A stretch of 64,000 nt of DNA from Thermopolyspora sp044507605 (GCA_044507605.1 JBIQJI010000009.1:66516-130515), one strand, 5' to 3'; counted from the first letter of the stretch, positions 46,335-55,772 are shown. Notes: generated from the sequence alone by a model not told the origin. A program made the numbers and translations.

Positions 46335-46427
46335 CGAGGCGGTACCCGCGTATGGGCCTGATGTGCGGGGTGCCGGAGCGCGTGTGGCCCCGAACCAGCG
46401 CTTGCGCATCCTCCGCTGGCCAACCTG

Positions 46428-46471
46428 GGCGCCGGTACGGCGAGAAGCGGCGACGGCGAGAAGCCGGCGCC
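46428..46471 (-). terminator. Candidate terminator hairpin behind ugd
   Basis: 8-bp perfect stem GGCGCCGG/CCGGCGCC with a 28-nt loop that contains a doubled ACGGCGAGAAG. It lies about 30 bp past the ugd stop. Long loop, no U-tract; confidence is limited. Confidence 0.35.
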
Positions 46472-46499
46472 GAGAAAGTACGGCGGCCGGCCCGAGCTG

Positions 46500-47819
46500 T
46501 CAGGGCCGCCCGAGGGCGCGGTAGTGCCAGCCTGCCTCGCGCCAGATTTCGGGGTCGAGGGCGTTGCGTCCGTCCACGATCTTGCGTTCGGCCACGACGC
46601 CGCCCAGCTCTTCGGGGTCGAGTTCGATGAACTCCCGCCACTCGGTCAGCAGTAGCACCACGTGCGCGCCCCGCGCGGCCTCCAGGGCCGACTCGCCGTA
46701 GGCGAGTTCGGGGTGGGCCCGTCGCGCGTTGGCGAGGGCCACCGGGTCGTACACCGTCACCCGGCCGCCCTGCTGTCCGATCGTGACGGCAACGTCCAGC
46801 GCGGGCGAGTCGCGAATGTCGTCCGAGTGGGGTTTGAACGCCGCGCCGAGCACGCACACCGTGCGACCCTGGAACGACTCTCCGACCAGCTCGCGCGCCA
46901 GGTCCACCATGCGGGTTCGCCGGCGCAGGTTGATCAGGTCGACCTCGCGCAGGAACGTGAGCGCCTGGTCCGCGCCGAGTTCCCCGGCCCGCGCCATGAA
47001 CGCCCGGATGTCCTTGGGCAGGCACCCGCCGCCGAAGCCGAGCCCGGGGTTGAGGAATCGGCCGCCGATGCGGTCGTCGTACGCCAGCGCGGCCGCCAGC
47101 TGCTTGACGTCGGCGTGCGCCGCCTCGCACACCTCGGCCATGGCGTTGATGAACGAGATCTTGGTGGCGAGGAAGGCGTTCGCGGCGGACTTGACCAGCT
47201 CGGCGGTGGCGAAGTCGGTCACGACCATCGGCACCCCGGCCGACAGCATCCGCTCGTACACCTCGCGCATGATCTTCTCGGCCTTCTCGGACGCCACGCC
47301 GAGCACGATCCGATCCGGGTGCAGCGTGTCCTGCACCGCGTAGCCCTCCCGGAGGAACTCCGGGTTCCAGGCCAGCTCGACCAGCCCGCCCGCCGGTGCC
47401 AGCCGCGTCAGCCGGTCGGCGAGCCGCTGCGCCGTGCCGACGGGCACCGTGCTCTTGCCCACCACCAGGCACTCACGCGTCAGGTACGGCGCCAGCGACT
47501 CGACCACGGCGTCGAGGTAGGACACGTCGGCGGCGTACTCGCCCTGCTTCTGCGGCGTGCCCACGCAGACGAAGTGCACGTCGCCGAACGCCGCCGCCTC
47601 CTCGTAGGAGGTGGTGAACCGCAGCCGCCCCGACTCCAGCCCTCGTTTCAGGACCTCCTCCAGGCCGGGCTCGTGAATGGGCAGTTCACCCGCGCGCAGC
47701 CGGGCGATCTTGGCAGCGTCGACGTCGAGGCCGAGCACTTCGAAGCCCAGATCCGCCATACAGGCGGCGTGCGTGGCGCCCAGATAGCCCGTTCCCAGCA
47801 CAGTCAGGCGGTACGGCAC
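46500..47819 (-). CDS. ugd: UDP-glucose 6-dehydrogenase
   Basis: 439 residues. It oxidises UDP-glucose to UDP-glucuronate, a precursor of acidic surface polymers. N-terminal NAD fold LTVLGTGYLGATHAA, NPEFLREGYAV, the central KSAANAFLATKISFINAMAEVC, and the catalytic Cys in GFGGGCLPKDIRAF. The C-terminal UDP-binding domain includes GAAFKPHSDDIRDSPAL. The GTG start at 47819 has AGAGGGG upstream and begins just before the Rossmann strand. It would feed the envelope-polymer genes at 55.8-64 kb or a separate glycan. Confidence 0.94.
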   Translation of the reverse strand: MPYRLTVLGTGYLGATHAACMADLGFEVLGLDVDAAKIARLRAGELPIHEPGLEEVLKRGLESGRLRFTTSYEEAAAFGDVHFVCVGTPQKQGEYAADVSYLDAVVESLAPYLTRECLVVGKSTVPVGTAQRLADRLTRLAPAGGLVELAWNPEFLREGYAVQDTLHPDRIVLGVASEKAEKIMREVYERMLSAGVPMVVTDFATAELVKSAANAFLATKISFINAMAEVCEAAHADVKQLAAALAYDDRIGGRFLNPGLGFGGGCLPKDIRAFMARAGELGADQALTFLREVDLINLRRRTRMVDLARELVGESFQGRTVCVLGAAFKPHSDDIRDSPALDVAVTIGQQGGRVTVYDPVALANARRAHPELAYGESALEAARGAHVVLLLTEWREFIELDPEELGGVVAERKIVDGRNALDPEIWREAGWHYRALGRP

Positions 47820-47952
47820 GAGCGCGTCCCCTCTCCCTGGATCGGCCTCTTGTCCTTCGTTGCGCATTTGCCGACGCATGTTACTCGTCCATGCCATACC
47901 CCTTTCACCCGTCTCCCAGGCTCCGGGGGAGGACAGGGATTGTTGGACGTCC

Positions 47953-47958
47953 TAGTAT
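47953..47958 (+). promoter_or_regulatory. -10 hexamer of the acyl-CoA dehydrogenase gene (leaderless)
   Basis: TAGTAT with 7 nt to the ATG at 47966. Close match to the sigma-70 -10 consensus; no ribosome site. Confidence 0.55.
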
Positions 47959-47965
47959 TTTCGCT

Positions 47966-49129
47966 ATGAGCTTCCCTCACTACGCCCTTCCCGAGGAGCA
48001 TCGCCTGCTCAGGGAGACGGTCCGCGCCCTCGCCGACGAGAAGATCGCCCCACGGGCGGGGGAGGTGGACGAGACCGGCGAATTCCCCTGGGACGTCTAC
48101 AAGGCCCTCGTCGCCGCCGACCTGCACGCCGTGCACGTGCCGGAGGAGTACGGCGGCGCCGGCGCCGACGCGCTCGCCACGGTCATCGTCATCGAGGAGA
48201 TCGCCCGCGCCTGCGCCTCGTCCTCGCTCATCCCGGCCGTCAACAAACTGGGCACCGTGCCCCTGCTGCTGTCGGCCTCCGAGGAGCTCAAACAACGCTA
48301 CCTGCCCCCCGTGGCCCGCGGCGAAGCCATGTTCTCGTACGCCCTGTCCGAGCCCGAAGCCGGCTCCGACGCCGCCGCCATGCGCACGGCCGCCGTACGT
48401 GACGGCGACCACTACGTGCTCAACGGCACCAAGCGGTGGATCACCAACGCCGGCGTCTCCGAGTACTACACGGTGATGGCCGTCACCGAACCCGGCGCCG
48501 GCGCCCGCGGCATCTCGGCCTTCGTCGTGGAGAAGAGCGACCCGGGTTTCACGATCGGCGCCAAGGAGAAGAAGCTCGGCATCAAGGGCTCACCCACCTG
48601 CGAACTCTACTTCGACGACTGCCGCATCCCGGCGTCCCGCATGATCGGCGCCCCGGGCACCGGCTTCAAGACCGCCCTGGCCACCCTCGACCACACCCGC
48701 ATCACCATCGCCGCCCAGGCCCTCGGCATCGCCCAGGGCGCCCTCGACTACGCCCTCGGCTACGTCAAGCAGCGCAAACAGTTCGGCAAGCCCATCGCCG
48801 AGTTCCAGGGCCTCCAGTTCATGCTCGCCGACATGGCCATGAAGCTGGAGGCGGCGAGACAACTGACGTACGCGGCCGCCGCCAAGTCAGAGGAGGCCAT
48901 GAACGGCACCAAGGCCGACGACCTCACCTTCTTCTCCAGCGCCGCCAAGTGCGCCGCCTCCGACGCCGCCATGGACATCACCACCGACGCCGTCCAACTC
49001 CTCGGCGGCTACGGCTACGTCCACGACTACCCAGTGGAACGCATGATGCGCGACGCCAAGATCACCCAAATCTACGAGGGCACCAACCAGATCCAGCGCA
49101 TGGTCATGGCCAGGCAGCTCTTGAAGTAG
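47966..49129 (+). CDS. Acyl-CoA dehydrogenase
   Basis: 387 residues, a FAD flavoenzyme for the first step of acyl-CoA beta-oxidation. Motifs: YALSEPEAGSDAAAM and KRWITNAG (FAD/substrate), RKQFGKPIAEFQ, LGGYGYVHDYPVERMMRDAK, and the catalytic Glu in IYEGTNQIQRM. The short/medium-chain group fits best; chain-length preference cannot be read. It is divergent from ugd. In many actinobacteria this gene follows purK-purE, as here apart from the inserted ugd. Confidence 0.95.
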   Translation: MSFPHYALPEEHRLLRETVRALADEKIAPRAGEVDETGEFPWDVYKALVAADLHAVHVPEEYGGAGADALATVIVIEEIARACASSSLIPAVNKLGTVPLLLSASEELKQRYLPPVARGEAMFSYALSEPEAGSDAAAMRTAAVRDGDHYVLNGTKRWITNAGVSEYYTVMAVTEPGAGARGISAFVVEKSDPGFTIGAKEKKLGIKGSPTCELYFDDCRIPASRMIGAPGTGFKTALATLDHTRITIAAQALGIAQGALDYALGYVKQRKQFGKPIAEFQGLQFMLADMAMKLEAARQLTYAAAAKSEEAMNGTKADDLTFFSSAAKCAASDAAMDITTDAVQLLGGYGYVHDYPVERMMRDAKITQIYEGTNQIQRMVMARQLLK

Positions 49130-49521
49130 CCCTTGACTCGCGAAAGCCCTGCCTTCCGGGTGTGTCCGGTCAACGGGTCTGTCCGGTAATCGCTTCGTGT
49201 CGTGAGGCGCTGGGGGTTCGAGCGGGGGTGAGAGACCTTCGCCGTTCGCCTGTCGCAGCAGGTGATCGGAGCTCAGGGCGGCCTGATCCGGGTTGCGGTT
49301 CCCTCCGTTCTCCGGACACTTGCCCTGAAGCCGCGCTTGATCATCTGGAAGGTTGTCCAGGTGCGTCTGGCTGGGGCCTGGCTCGTCTCGACTCCCAATC
49401 CGAAGACGTCGAAGGAGGTCTTTCGACGCCACCACCCTGGGGAGCCCCAGGAATGGGAACATGACCGAGGTGGGTCGCCTAGAGCGCGAATCCGGTCCGG
49501 AACAGATGCGAGACTGGAAGC
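49130..49521. other. Intergenic region before the unknown 288-aa protein
   Basis: 392 bp with no convincing gene, repeat or promoter. Base composition is somewhat lower in GC than the surrounding genes. TGTCCGGT occurs twice near 49160-49190. Confidence 0.5.
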
Positions 49522-50388
49522 GTGGCCCCCGAGGACGGTACCCCCGTGAATGTGGCTCGCAACTGGAGTTCGTCCGGGCGGACGCCCACTCCCGAGCTCG
49601 CCTCACTCGCCTCCTACTTGTCCGGCGTCGTCGCGAAGGTGGTGCGGGCCCGCGACTCCATCGCCGGCAACGGAACTCCCTGGGAGGCGCCGCGGGAGGC
49701 GTGGGCGTTGAGCAACCTCATGGTGCGGAACATCGATACCGTACTGCTTCTGGCACGGCACGGCGAGGCGCATGTGACTGCTGCTTGGGCCAACACGAGA
49801 ACAGCGTTCGAGCAGTCGGTTCGAATCATCTGGCTGCTGTATCCAGCCGATAGATTTCACAGCGAATGCCGGTGGCTAACGCTTCTTGCCGAGACTGAGC
49901 GCTTTCACCGGCTGGTCGCGGAAGAGTGTGCGCAGACGGATCCGGATGGCGCGTCCAGGCATCGGTTGCGGGCGGACGCCATCCAGACGTTCCGGCTCGG
50001 TGTAGCCGCTCGGCTACCATCTGGTTATGTGCCTGACCTGAGGATGCCGCCGGTCAGAAGCATGCTGGAGGAACTGGGACTCGAAGAGCTTTACCATTAC
50101 TACCGCGAGGGTTCCCAATACGTTCACGGAACCCCTTATGGGACGAATGTTTATCGAAAAAATCTCGGCGCTGTGGCAGAGTGGGGCGATTTTGCGTCAG
50201 AAAAGGATTGGGTGCTTCCGCTCCGTCTGTGCTGGCTTTCGCTGAGAGAGTCGATGAAATTAGTATTCGATCGCCATGCGGCCTCTCATATTTCCGATCC
50301 GGACTGGAGTGCACTCTCCGAAGCGGTCGATCTACGTTTTCGAAGGTTCGTCCAACACGTGACGGACAGTGCGGGCGAGGCATCGTAA
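49522..50388 (+). CDS. Unknown helical protein, 288 aa
   Basis: Starts at GTG 49522 behind GGAAG; GTG 49546 or 49552 are alternatives. It is mostly helical, with a conserved-looking centre (NLMVRNIDTVLLLARHGEA, AWANTRTAFEQSVRIIWLLYP) and a second block YYREGSQYVHGTPYGTN. The RxxFE...WLL and S..VHG pattern recalls uncharacterised proteins of the DUF5677 type, but this is not established. GC is lower than in its neighbours and a decayed transposase follows, so it may be acquired. No signal peptide or membrane helix. Function unknown. Confidence 0.65.
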   Translation: MAPEDGTPVNVARNWSSSGRTPTPELASLASYLSGVVAKVVRARDSIAGNGTPWEAPREAWALSNLMVRNIDTVLLLARHGEAHVTAAWANTRTAFEQSVRIIWLLYPADRFHSECRWLTLLAETERFHRLVAEECAQTDPDGASRHRLRADAIQTFRLGVAARLPSGYVPDLRMPPVRSMLEELGLEELYHYYREGSQYVHGTPYGTNVYRKNLGAVAEWGDFASEKDWVLPLRLCWLSLRESMKLVFDRHAASHISDPDWSALSEAVDLRFRRFVQHVTDSAGEAS

Positions 50389-50429
50389 CGGCAGGTGCCA
50401 TGCCTCGACTCGATCTTCCGATTTCTGGG

Positions 50430-50810
50430 ACGTCGACCCGATGCGGTAGAGCACCTGCGACGCTACGGATTCGCCAGCGGATGGCACCCTCACTTCTACA
50501 TATTGGCGTACAGGGTCGCAAAGGCTGGTCCAGGGCGCCGGCAGCGGTGAGCATCTCATCGGTGATCGGGTGCGGGAAAAGGACGTGGATCTATCTGAGA
50601 CGGGGGCAGCTGACGGCGATATTGGCGATGAACGCCTTGAACGCGCCCCAGATGCGTTCCACCGGGTTGTCGTGCGGGCTGTACCCCGAACAGCAGCTCC
50701 ATGGTGGGTGCTCGCGCAGGTAGACGGTGATGGCTTTGGCGAGATGGACACCGTCGTCGTCGCCGATCACCACGATCGCCGGGGCGTGCGGGACGCCGTG
50801 AGGGGCCGGT
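50430..50810 (-). pseudogene. IS630-family transposase remnant
   Basis: Minus-strand fragments read as the C-terminal half of an IS630-type DDE transposase: IVVIGDDDGVHLAKAITVYL with the second catalytic Asp, then YSPHDNPVERIWGAFKAF with the catalytic Glu. Between them the frame slips (MELLF lies in another frame and returns), and a TAG at 50591-50593 interrupts the end, after which homology-like sequence goes on (IHVLFPHPITDEMLTAAGAL). The N-terminal half and any terminal inverted repeats were not seen. It is dead; it lies between the unknown gene and the GH44 gene. Confidence 0.75.
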
Positions 50811-50839
50811 CGTTCTGGGCCGGCCCCCCAGGGGAGGCG

Positions 50840-52498
50840 TCAATGCCGGTGCTTCGGCAGGACCAGGAGGGTGATCGAATTCGCCGGGTAGGTCGCGGTC
50901 ACCCGGCCATGGTGCACCTTGAGATCGTCGCCGCGGACGATCGAGGTGAGATCGGCCGGGCTGTAGGTGAATCGCTGGGCCTTGGTGCTGCCGTGCAGTC
51001 CGGCGATCGTCAGCGGTGAGGTCAGGTCGTCGCCGGTCTTGTTGATGATCATCAGGGTCAGCGCCTTGTCGCGTGAGCGCTGCGCCCCGTATATCGCCAG
51101 CTGTCCCTGATCGCTGCTGGTCGCGGACACGCTCACGTCGCCGAACCGGCTCCCCGCGCCGTCATAGTTGCGGTACATCCGGAACGCGTAGGCGCCGGGC
51201 TGTGTCGGCTGGGGCGGGCCCCAGATGGTCGCGAGGTCGAGGTCCTCGCGGCCGAAGATGCCCAGAACGTCGGCCTGCGCCAGGGCGCCGTTGATGTCGC
51301 CCATGGCGCCCCAGTTGTACTCGGTGATCGCGGTCTTCGTGCCGGGGTAGTACTGCCTCACCCATTCCTTCATTTTGCGGATGAACTGCAGCGGCGGCGC
51401 GTTGACGCCCGTGGGGCCGATCCAGGACTCCTCGACGTACGTCGGGTCCCACAGTGAACGCGTGGAACGCAGCCGCCAGGCGTTGGACTCGGGATCCGTC
51501 CCGCCGTTGATCTGCGGGTAGTAGTGCTGGTCGAAGTAGTCGAGCATGCGCTTGCCGCCGTGCGCGTCGCTGTAGTCCTTCATGTTCTTCAGGAACCACT
51601 GCGACAGGTTGAGCCCGCCGTGCGCGGCCGCGTCGGCGCCCGGTGCGCAGCCGTCCACCCCGGACGCGACCCACTCGCAGTACCCCCAGCCGGACGGGCC
51701 GAGCACCTTCGCGCTCGGGTCGGCGGCCTTGATGGCCGCGGCGGTCGCGGTGCTCTTGCCGCCCAGTTCGTCGTACGAGACCGGGTCGGGGTGCACGTCA
51801 CGGTGCGTGGAGTTCCACAGCACCGGTTCGTTGTCGAGCTCGTAGATCGATACTCCGCCGTGGGCCGCCGTACCGAACCGGTCCACGAGATGCGACACCA
51901 TCTCGCCGTCGAACGAGGCGTCCACCGGGATCGAGGTGTCCTCGGGCACCGCCCCGGTGAGGTTCTCGCCGTTGAGCTTGCCGTTGCCGCAGCCGGAGTC
52001 CCACACGTCGAAATCGTCCTGGTCGGGGAACCGGCTGGCGGGGAATCCGCACGCGAACGGGTGCTGGTCGGGTGAGTCCTTGGCCACCCATCCGCTCATC
52101 GGCACGGTGACGACCTGTTTCGTGCCGCGGTCCTTGTTGGTCTGGACGAACGCCTCGATCGTGTCGTCGGGCCCGGCGACGATGTTCTCGAAGTACCAGT
52201 CGCTGCCCGTGTTGTAGGTGTGGTTCTTGAAGTTGTACCGCGTGGTCGCGTTGCCGCCCCAGCGCGCCACCGGCAGGCCGAGCTCGGCGGCCAACGCCGG
52301 ATCGGGATAGTTCATGCCGTAGATGTCCGGACTGATCCGATGCCGGGGGGCGAAGAGGTTCACCGACAACGTAGGACCCGCTGCGGCCACGGCCGGGTCC
52401 AGGGCCGCCTGTACGGTCAATGTCCCGGCCACAAGGGACACCGCTAAGCCAAGCGTCGTGGCCGAACGCAGCCTCCGCCGCCGTTGAGCACCCATCAT
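50840..52498 (-). CDS. Secreted glycoside hydrolase family 44 enzyme
   Basis: 552 residues. Signal peptide RRRRLRSATTLGLAVSLVAG with an Ala-rich end near 43. The mature protein starts with SVNLFAPRHRISPDIYGMNY, and shows the GH44 active site: acid/base Glu in ELDNEP (near 222) and nucleophile Glu in ITEYNWG (near 392), with a C-terminal beta domain. GH44 enzymes are endoglucanases/xyloglucanases, so plant glucans are the likely substrate. The start (52498) is set by GGGAG 5 nt upstream; ATGs at 52513 and 52522 lack one. No carbohydrate-binding module is attached. Confidence 0.85.
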   Translation of the reverse strand: MMGAQRRRRLRSATTLGLAVSLVAGTLTVQAALDPAVAAAGPTLSVNLFAPRHRISPDIYGMNYPDPALAAELGLPVARWGGNATTRYNFKNHTYNTGSDWYFENIVAGPDDTIEAFVQTNKDRGTKQVVTVPMSGWVAKDSPDQHPFACGFPASRFPDQDDFDVWDSGCGNGKLNGENLTGAVPEDTSIPVDASFDGEMVSHLVDRFGTAAHGGVSIYELDNEPVLWNSTHRDVHPDPVSYDELGGKSTATAAAIKAADPSAKVLGPSGWGYCEWVASGVDGCAPGADAAAHGGLNLSQWFLKNMKDYSDAHGGKRMLDYFDQHYYPQINGGTDPESNAWRLRSTRSLWDPTYVEESWIGPTGVNAPPLQFIRKMKEWVRQYYPGTKTAITEYNWGAMGDINGALAQADVLGIFGREDLDLATIWGPPQPTQPGAYAFRMYRNYDGAGSRFGDVSVSATSSDQGQLAIYGAQRSRDKALTLMIINKTGDDLTSPLTIAGLHGSTKAQRFTYSPADLTSIVRGDDLKVHHGRVTATYPANSITLLVLPKHRH

Positions 52499-53118
52499 CG
52501 ACGCTCCCGTCATGTGATCCATCGGTCGACAACCGAGGAGACTGACCGGATGCTTCACGCGGGTCAAGGCATGGGAGTCGAGCGAGGGCGGGCGGCAAGC
52601 GAGACCAACGGGACCCTGGCTCTGCGACATGGCGCGTCTCCTGATCAAGCCGTGCCCGTCCCGCCACGACCTGCCCGCCGTCCAAGAGGAGACAATCTGA
52701 AAATTGCACCCGGCCCGCGAGGATCGGCCTCTCGGCGGTGCGGCGCCTCGCGCTTCGATTTCGTGGGCCGCCGGCTCGGGCCGGCCGGTCGCGACAACCG
52801 CGACCCGTGGACGGCGCCGGGGCGGGTCACGTCGTCTGTCAGCGCGGTCTTGGGTCTTGAGCGTCATTTGGGTGCTGAGGCCGTCCCGTCACTTCTGAGA
52901 GATAACGGCACACCAGGGCCTGGAACGCCGCTTTCCTTTCTGCGTATCTCGGAAAGTCACTGATGGATGGCGGCCAAGGCCGTTCTCTGCTCAGGATGAG
53001 GATGCGGCGGTGGCGGTCGCGATCGGCTCGATCGAAGAGACGCCGATGCGTGCGCCGGCGAAGGCGCGGTGCGACGAACGGACATCGGCATACGCTGGTC
53101 TCGTAGCTCCCGTTGGGC
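52499..53118. other. Intergenic region upstream of the GH44 gene
   Basis: 620 bp between the GH44 start and the TetR gene end. No gene was recognised. A short AT-rich stretch (ACAATCTGAAAATTGC) lies near 52692-52708. No CebR- or LacI-type operator (TGGGAGCGCTCCCA-like) was found. Confidence 0.5.
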
Positions 53119-53751
53119 TCATACCGTGCAGATCTGTGCGCGCAGCGTGGCCGTGGCCCAGTCTTCCCAGCGGCCCGGGGTCCAGCCGCGGTCCTGGACG
53201 AACAGCAGGTAAAGCTGTGGGCTGAGGAGGCAGAACAGCAGGTCCGTGGCCGTCTCGATCGACATGTCAGGGCGGACGTCGGGCTTGGTGACAAGTGCCT
53301 CGGCCGCTGCGCGGGTCACCGTGTGCCGAGGGTCGGGGCCGCTGGGCCACTGTGCCGCGATCTCCGGGTCGGTGGCCGCGGCGGCCGCGATGAGCGGCAT
53401 GATCGGGGCGACCCGGTGGAGGATCTGGCCGGTGCCGTGGATGTACGCGCGTAGCTGATCGGCTGCGGTGGGTGCCGCGCACGCGGCGCGGAACCACTCA
53501 CGGTCCATGATGGCGACCGGCTCGACGTCTCCGGCGATGGACGTGTCGACGACGTCCTTGAACAGGGCGCGCTTGTTGTGGAAGACGAAGTAGACCGTCT
53601 GCACGGCCACACCTGCACGGTCGGCCACCTCCTGCAGGCTCGTCGCGCCGTACCCCTGCGCGACGAACAGTTCCCGCGCCGCCATGATGATCTTTTCCCG
53701 GGTGTGGCGCGAGCGCTCGGCCCGTTTGCCGGATGGCTTGACCGTGTCCAT
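53119..53751 (-). CDS. TetR-family transcriptional regulator
   Basis: 210 residues. N-terminal helix-turn-helix (about 14-60): TREKIIMAARELFVAQGYGATSLQEVADRAGVAVQTVYFVF, described by position. The C-terminal ligand domain is all-helical and not similar to a known specificity. It is divergent from the methyltransferase gene, with a perfect 15-bp palindrome in the 54-bp gap; such regulators usually repress themselves and the divergent gene until a ligand binds. Confidence 0.92.
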   Translation of the reverse strand: MDTVKPSGKRAERSRHTREKIIMAARELFVAQGYGATSLQEVADRAGVAVQTVYFVFHNKRALFKDVVDTSIAGDVEPVAIMDREWFRAACAAPTAADQLRAYIHGTGQILHRVAPIMPLIAAAAATDPEIAAQWPSGPDPRHTVTRAAAEALVTKPDVRPDMSIETATDLLFCLLSPQLYLLFVQDRGWTPGRWEDWATATLRAQICTV

Positions 53752-53780
53752 ATCCGAAGTCTATATCTAGAGACCGTCAC

Positions 53781-53795
53781 TAGAGTTCAACTCTA
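53781..53795. promoter_or_regulatory. Operator candidate of the TetR regulator
   Basis: TAGAGTTCAACTCTA is a perfect palindrome with 7-bp arms. It lies 30 bp from the regulator start and ends just before the methyltransferase ribosome site AAGGAGAGG, so binding would cover both promoters. Confidence 0.65.
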
Positions 53796-53805
53796 AGGAG
53801 AGGTC

Positions 53806-54447
53806 ATGGCCGAGTCACAGGCCGTTCCGGGACCGGAGGCCGAGCAGGCCCGTACGCAACGCGAGCAGGAGGAGACCGTCCGCCGCGCGCTGGAGAACTG
53901 GTACAGCGGGGGCAAACCGCCGTGGGACACCGGCGTGACGCCACGCGAACTGGTGGCCCTGGTGGAAGGACCCGGCGCGCTGCCGCCCGGCCGCGTTCTG
54001 GAACTCGGCTGCGGCACCGGGACCAACGCCACCTATCTGGCCCGGCATGGCTGGCGGGTCGTGGCCGTCGATCTGATCGACCGCGCGGTCCAGCAGGCGC
54101 GGGAGAAGGCCGAGGCGGCGGGGGTGACCCTCCGGGTGCTGCAGGGCGACGTCACCCGCCTCGACGAGCTGGACGTCCCCGGCCCGTTCGACCTGTTCTT
54201 CGACCTGAGCTGCTACTGCTGCATCCCGGCCCACCGCCGCGACGCCTACGCCGAGGGGGTCACCCACCGCGCCGCGCCGGGCGCCCGGCTGCTGATGTTC
54301 GGATACGGCCCGGAGGCCTTCGACGACCCCATCAGCGGCATGACCGAGGACGAACTGCGTACCAGGTTCACCGGGTGGGACCTGACCGACATCACGCCGG
54401 GCACCAACCCCGTGCCGACGTTCTGGTACACGCTGCGCCGCCGATAA
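53806..54447 (+). CDS. Class I SAM-dependent methyltransferase
   Basis: 213 residues, ribosome site AAGGAGAGG. SAM-binding motif I is VLELGCGTGTN (near 67), followed by the acidic end of strand 2 (VVAVDLID), and FDLFFDLSCYCCIP. The start PPWDTGVTPRELVALVEG resembles the TehB/thiopurine methyltransferase group, which modify small molecules or metalloids. It is controlled by the divergent TetR regulator, which suggests detoxification. The substrate is unknown. Confidence 0.85.
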   Translation: MAESQAVPGPEAEQARTQREQEETVRRALENWYSGGKPPWDTGVTPRELVALVEGPGALPPGRVLELGCGTGTNATYLARHGWRVVAVDLIDRAVQQAREKAEAAGVTLRVLQGDVTRLDELDVPGPFDLFFDLSCYCCIPAHRRDAYAEGVTHRAAPGARLLMFGYGPEAFDDPISGMTEDELRTRFTGWDLTDITPGTNPVPTFWYTLRRR

Positions 54448-54734
54448 CCGATCACGACGGACGCGGGCAGATGGGGTGAATACGGCCATAGAGCGACGCC
54501 GCTGCTCCCGAGGGCGGCCGGGCGATGCGCGACAGCAAGGATCCCGACGGGATCGTTCTGTGGTTCTCCCGGTCGGAGCGGGTTGCCTTCACCGTCCGTG
54601 TCCGTGCCGGCGAGTTCGGCTGACGAAGCCAGATGATTCGCGCCGGCTTCTGGTGATCTTGCGTCGCTCCTCCACGGTGTCCGTCTTCTGTCCTCGGGCG
54701 ATGAGTTTTCGGCTCGGGAGGAGTCGATAAGGGC

Positions 54735-55604
54735 ATGGACACCAGAACACTTGCGACCGCCGAAGTCGATCTCGTCTACGACGTTCGCGGGCCGCTGCCC
54801 GCCGCTGATGGGCGTCCGCCGCTGGTCATGATCGGTCAGCCGATGGAGGCCGGTGGCTTCGCCACCCTGGCGTCGTACTTCCCCGACCGCACAGTGGTCA
54901 CCTACGATCCGCGAGGGCTGGGGCGCAGTACGCGCAAGGACGGCCGTGTCGATCACGTGCCCGAGGTGCAGGCCGGCGATGTGCATGCACTCATCGAGGC
55001 GCTTGGTGTGGGGCCCGTCGAGATGTTCGCGAGCAGTGGCGGCGCGGTCACCGCGCTGGCCCTGGTGGCCGCCCATCCCGATGACGTGGTCACGCTGGTG
55101 GCGCATGAGCCGCCGGTCATCCCGGTGCTTCCCGACGCCGAGGCCGCCGAGCGGGCCCGGGCCGGTGTGCGGGACGTCTATGAGAGCAAGGGCTGGGGTG
55201 CCGGTATGGCGGCCTTCGTCGCGATGACGTCGTGGCAGGGCGAGTTCACCGACGACTATTTCGCCCGGCCCGCTCCCGATCCCGCGGCGTTCGGGATGCC
55301 GGCGGAGGACGATGGCTCGCGGGACGACCCGGTGTTGTCCGAGCGGTCGTGGGCGGTCAGTGGGTACCGGCCCGACGTCGCGGCGCTCACCGGGGCGCGG
55401 ACGCGCATCGTGATCGCGGTGGGCGAGGAGTCCTTGGGCGTCATGACGGGACGTGCCTCCGTTGCGACCGCCGAGTTGCTCGGCCGGCGGCCGGCGGTGT
55501 TCCCGAGCCACCATGGTGGTTTCCTCGGCGGCGAGTTCGGTTACGCCGGGCAGCCCGAGGCCTTCGCGCGCCGGCTCCGCGAGGTTCTCGCCGGGGCCGA
55601 TTGA
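54735..55604 (+). CDS. Alpha/beta hydrolase
   Basis: 289 residues. Fold markers: the strand PPLVMIGQPMEAGGF, TYDPRGLGRS, and the nucleophile elbow FASSGGAVTAL with Ser near 97; the usual first Gly of GxSxG is Ala here. A late His in FPSHHGGFLGG and an Asp before it complete a likely triad. There is a ribosome site (GGGAGGAG or AAGGG) upstream. It lies 287 bp behind the methyltransferase in the same direction. The substrate is unknown. Confidence 0.85.
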   Translation: MDTRTLATAEVDLVYDVRGPLPAADGRPPLVMIGQPMEAGGFATLASYFPDRTVVTYDPRGLGRSTRKDGRVDHVPEVQAGDVHALIEALGVGPVEMFASSGGAVTALALVAAHPDDVVTLVAHEPPVIPVLPDAEAAERARAGVRDVYESKGWGAGMAAFVAMTSWQGEFTDDYFARPAPDPAAFGMPAEDDGSRDDPVLSERSWAVSGYRPDVAALTGARTRIVIAVGEESLGVMTGRASVATAELLGRRPAVFPSHHGGFLGGEFGYAGQPEAFARRLREVLAGAD

Positions 55605-55772
55605 CGCTCGGTTACGCCCGTGCACGGTGATCGTCGTCCTTGCGCTCTGCTCCCGAAGGACCTCGGGTGCGGAGGGCGCTCGTCGTCGAGAAGCGCGTTG
55701 AGCGGGGGTGCGTCGTCCAGGCCGAGGAGATGAACGCGGTGCCCACCGACGTCAACAGACGGGGGCACTGAT

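Larger units (their letters stand above)
46021..46499. other. Convergent gap between purE and ugd
   Basis: 479 bp without a gene. It contains an approximate repeat of CCTGCGGG...GCATGGCC (near 46050 and 46155), the 44-bp direct repeat at 46187-46334, and the hairpin at 46428-46471. Confidence 0.6.

Noticed and set aside
50840..52867. Longer GH44 start, giving 675 residues
   Set aside because: The extra N-terminal part is Arg-rich without features, and would bury the signal peptide; the start at 52498 has a good ribosome site.
52484..52963. 159-codon plus-strand frame in the GH44 upstream region
   Set aside because: No ribosome site, no motif, Arg/Gly-rich; treated as non-coding.
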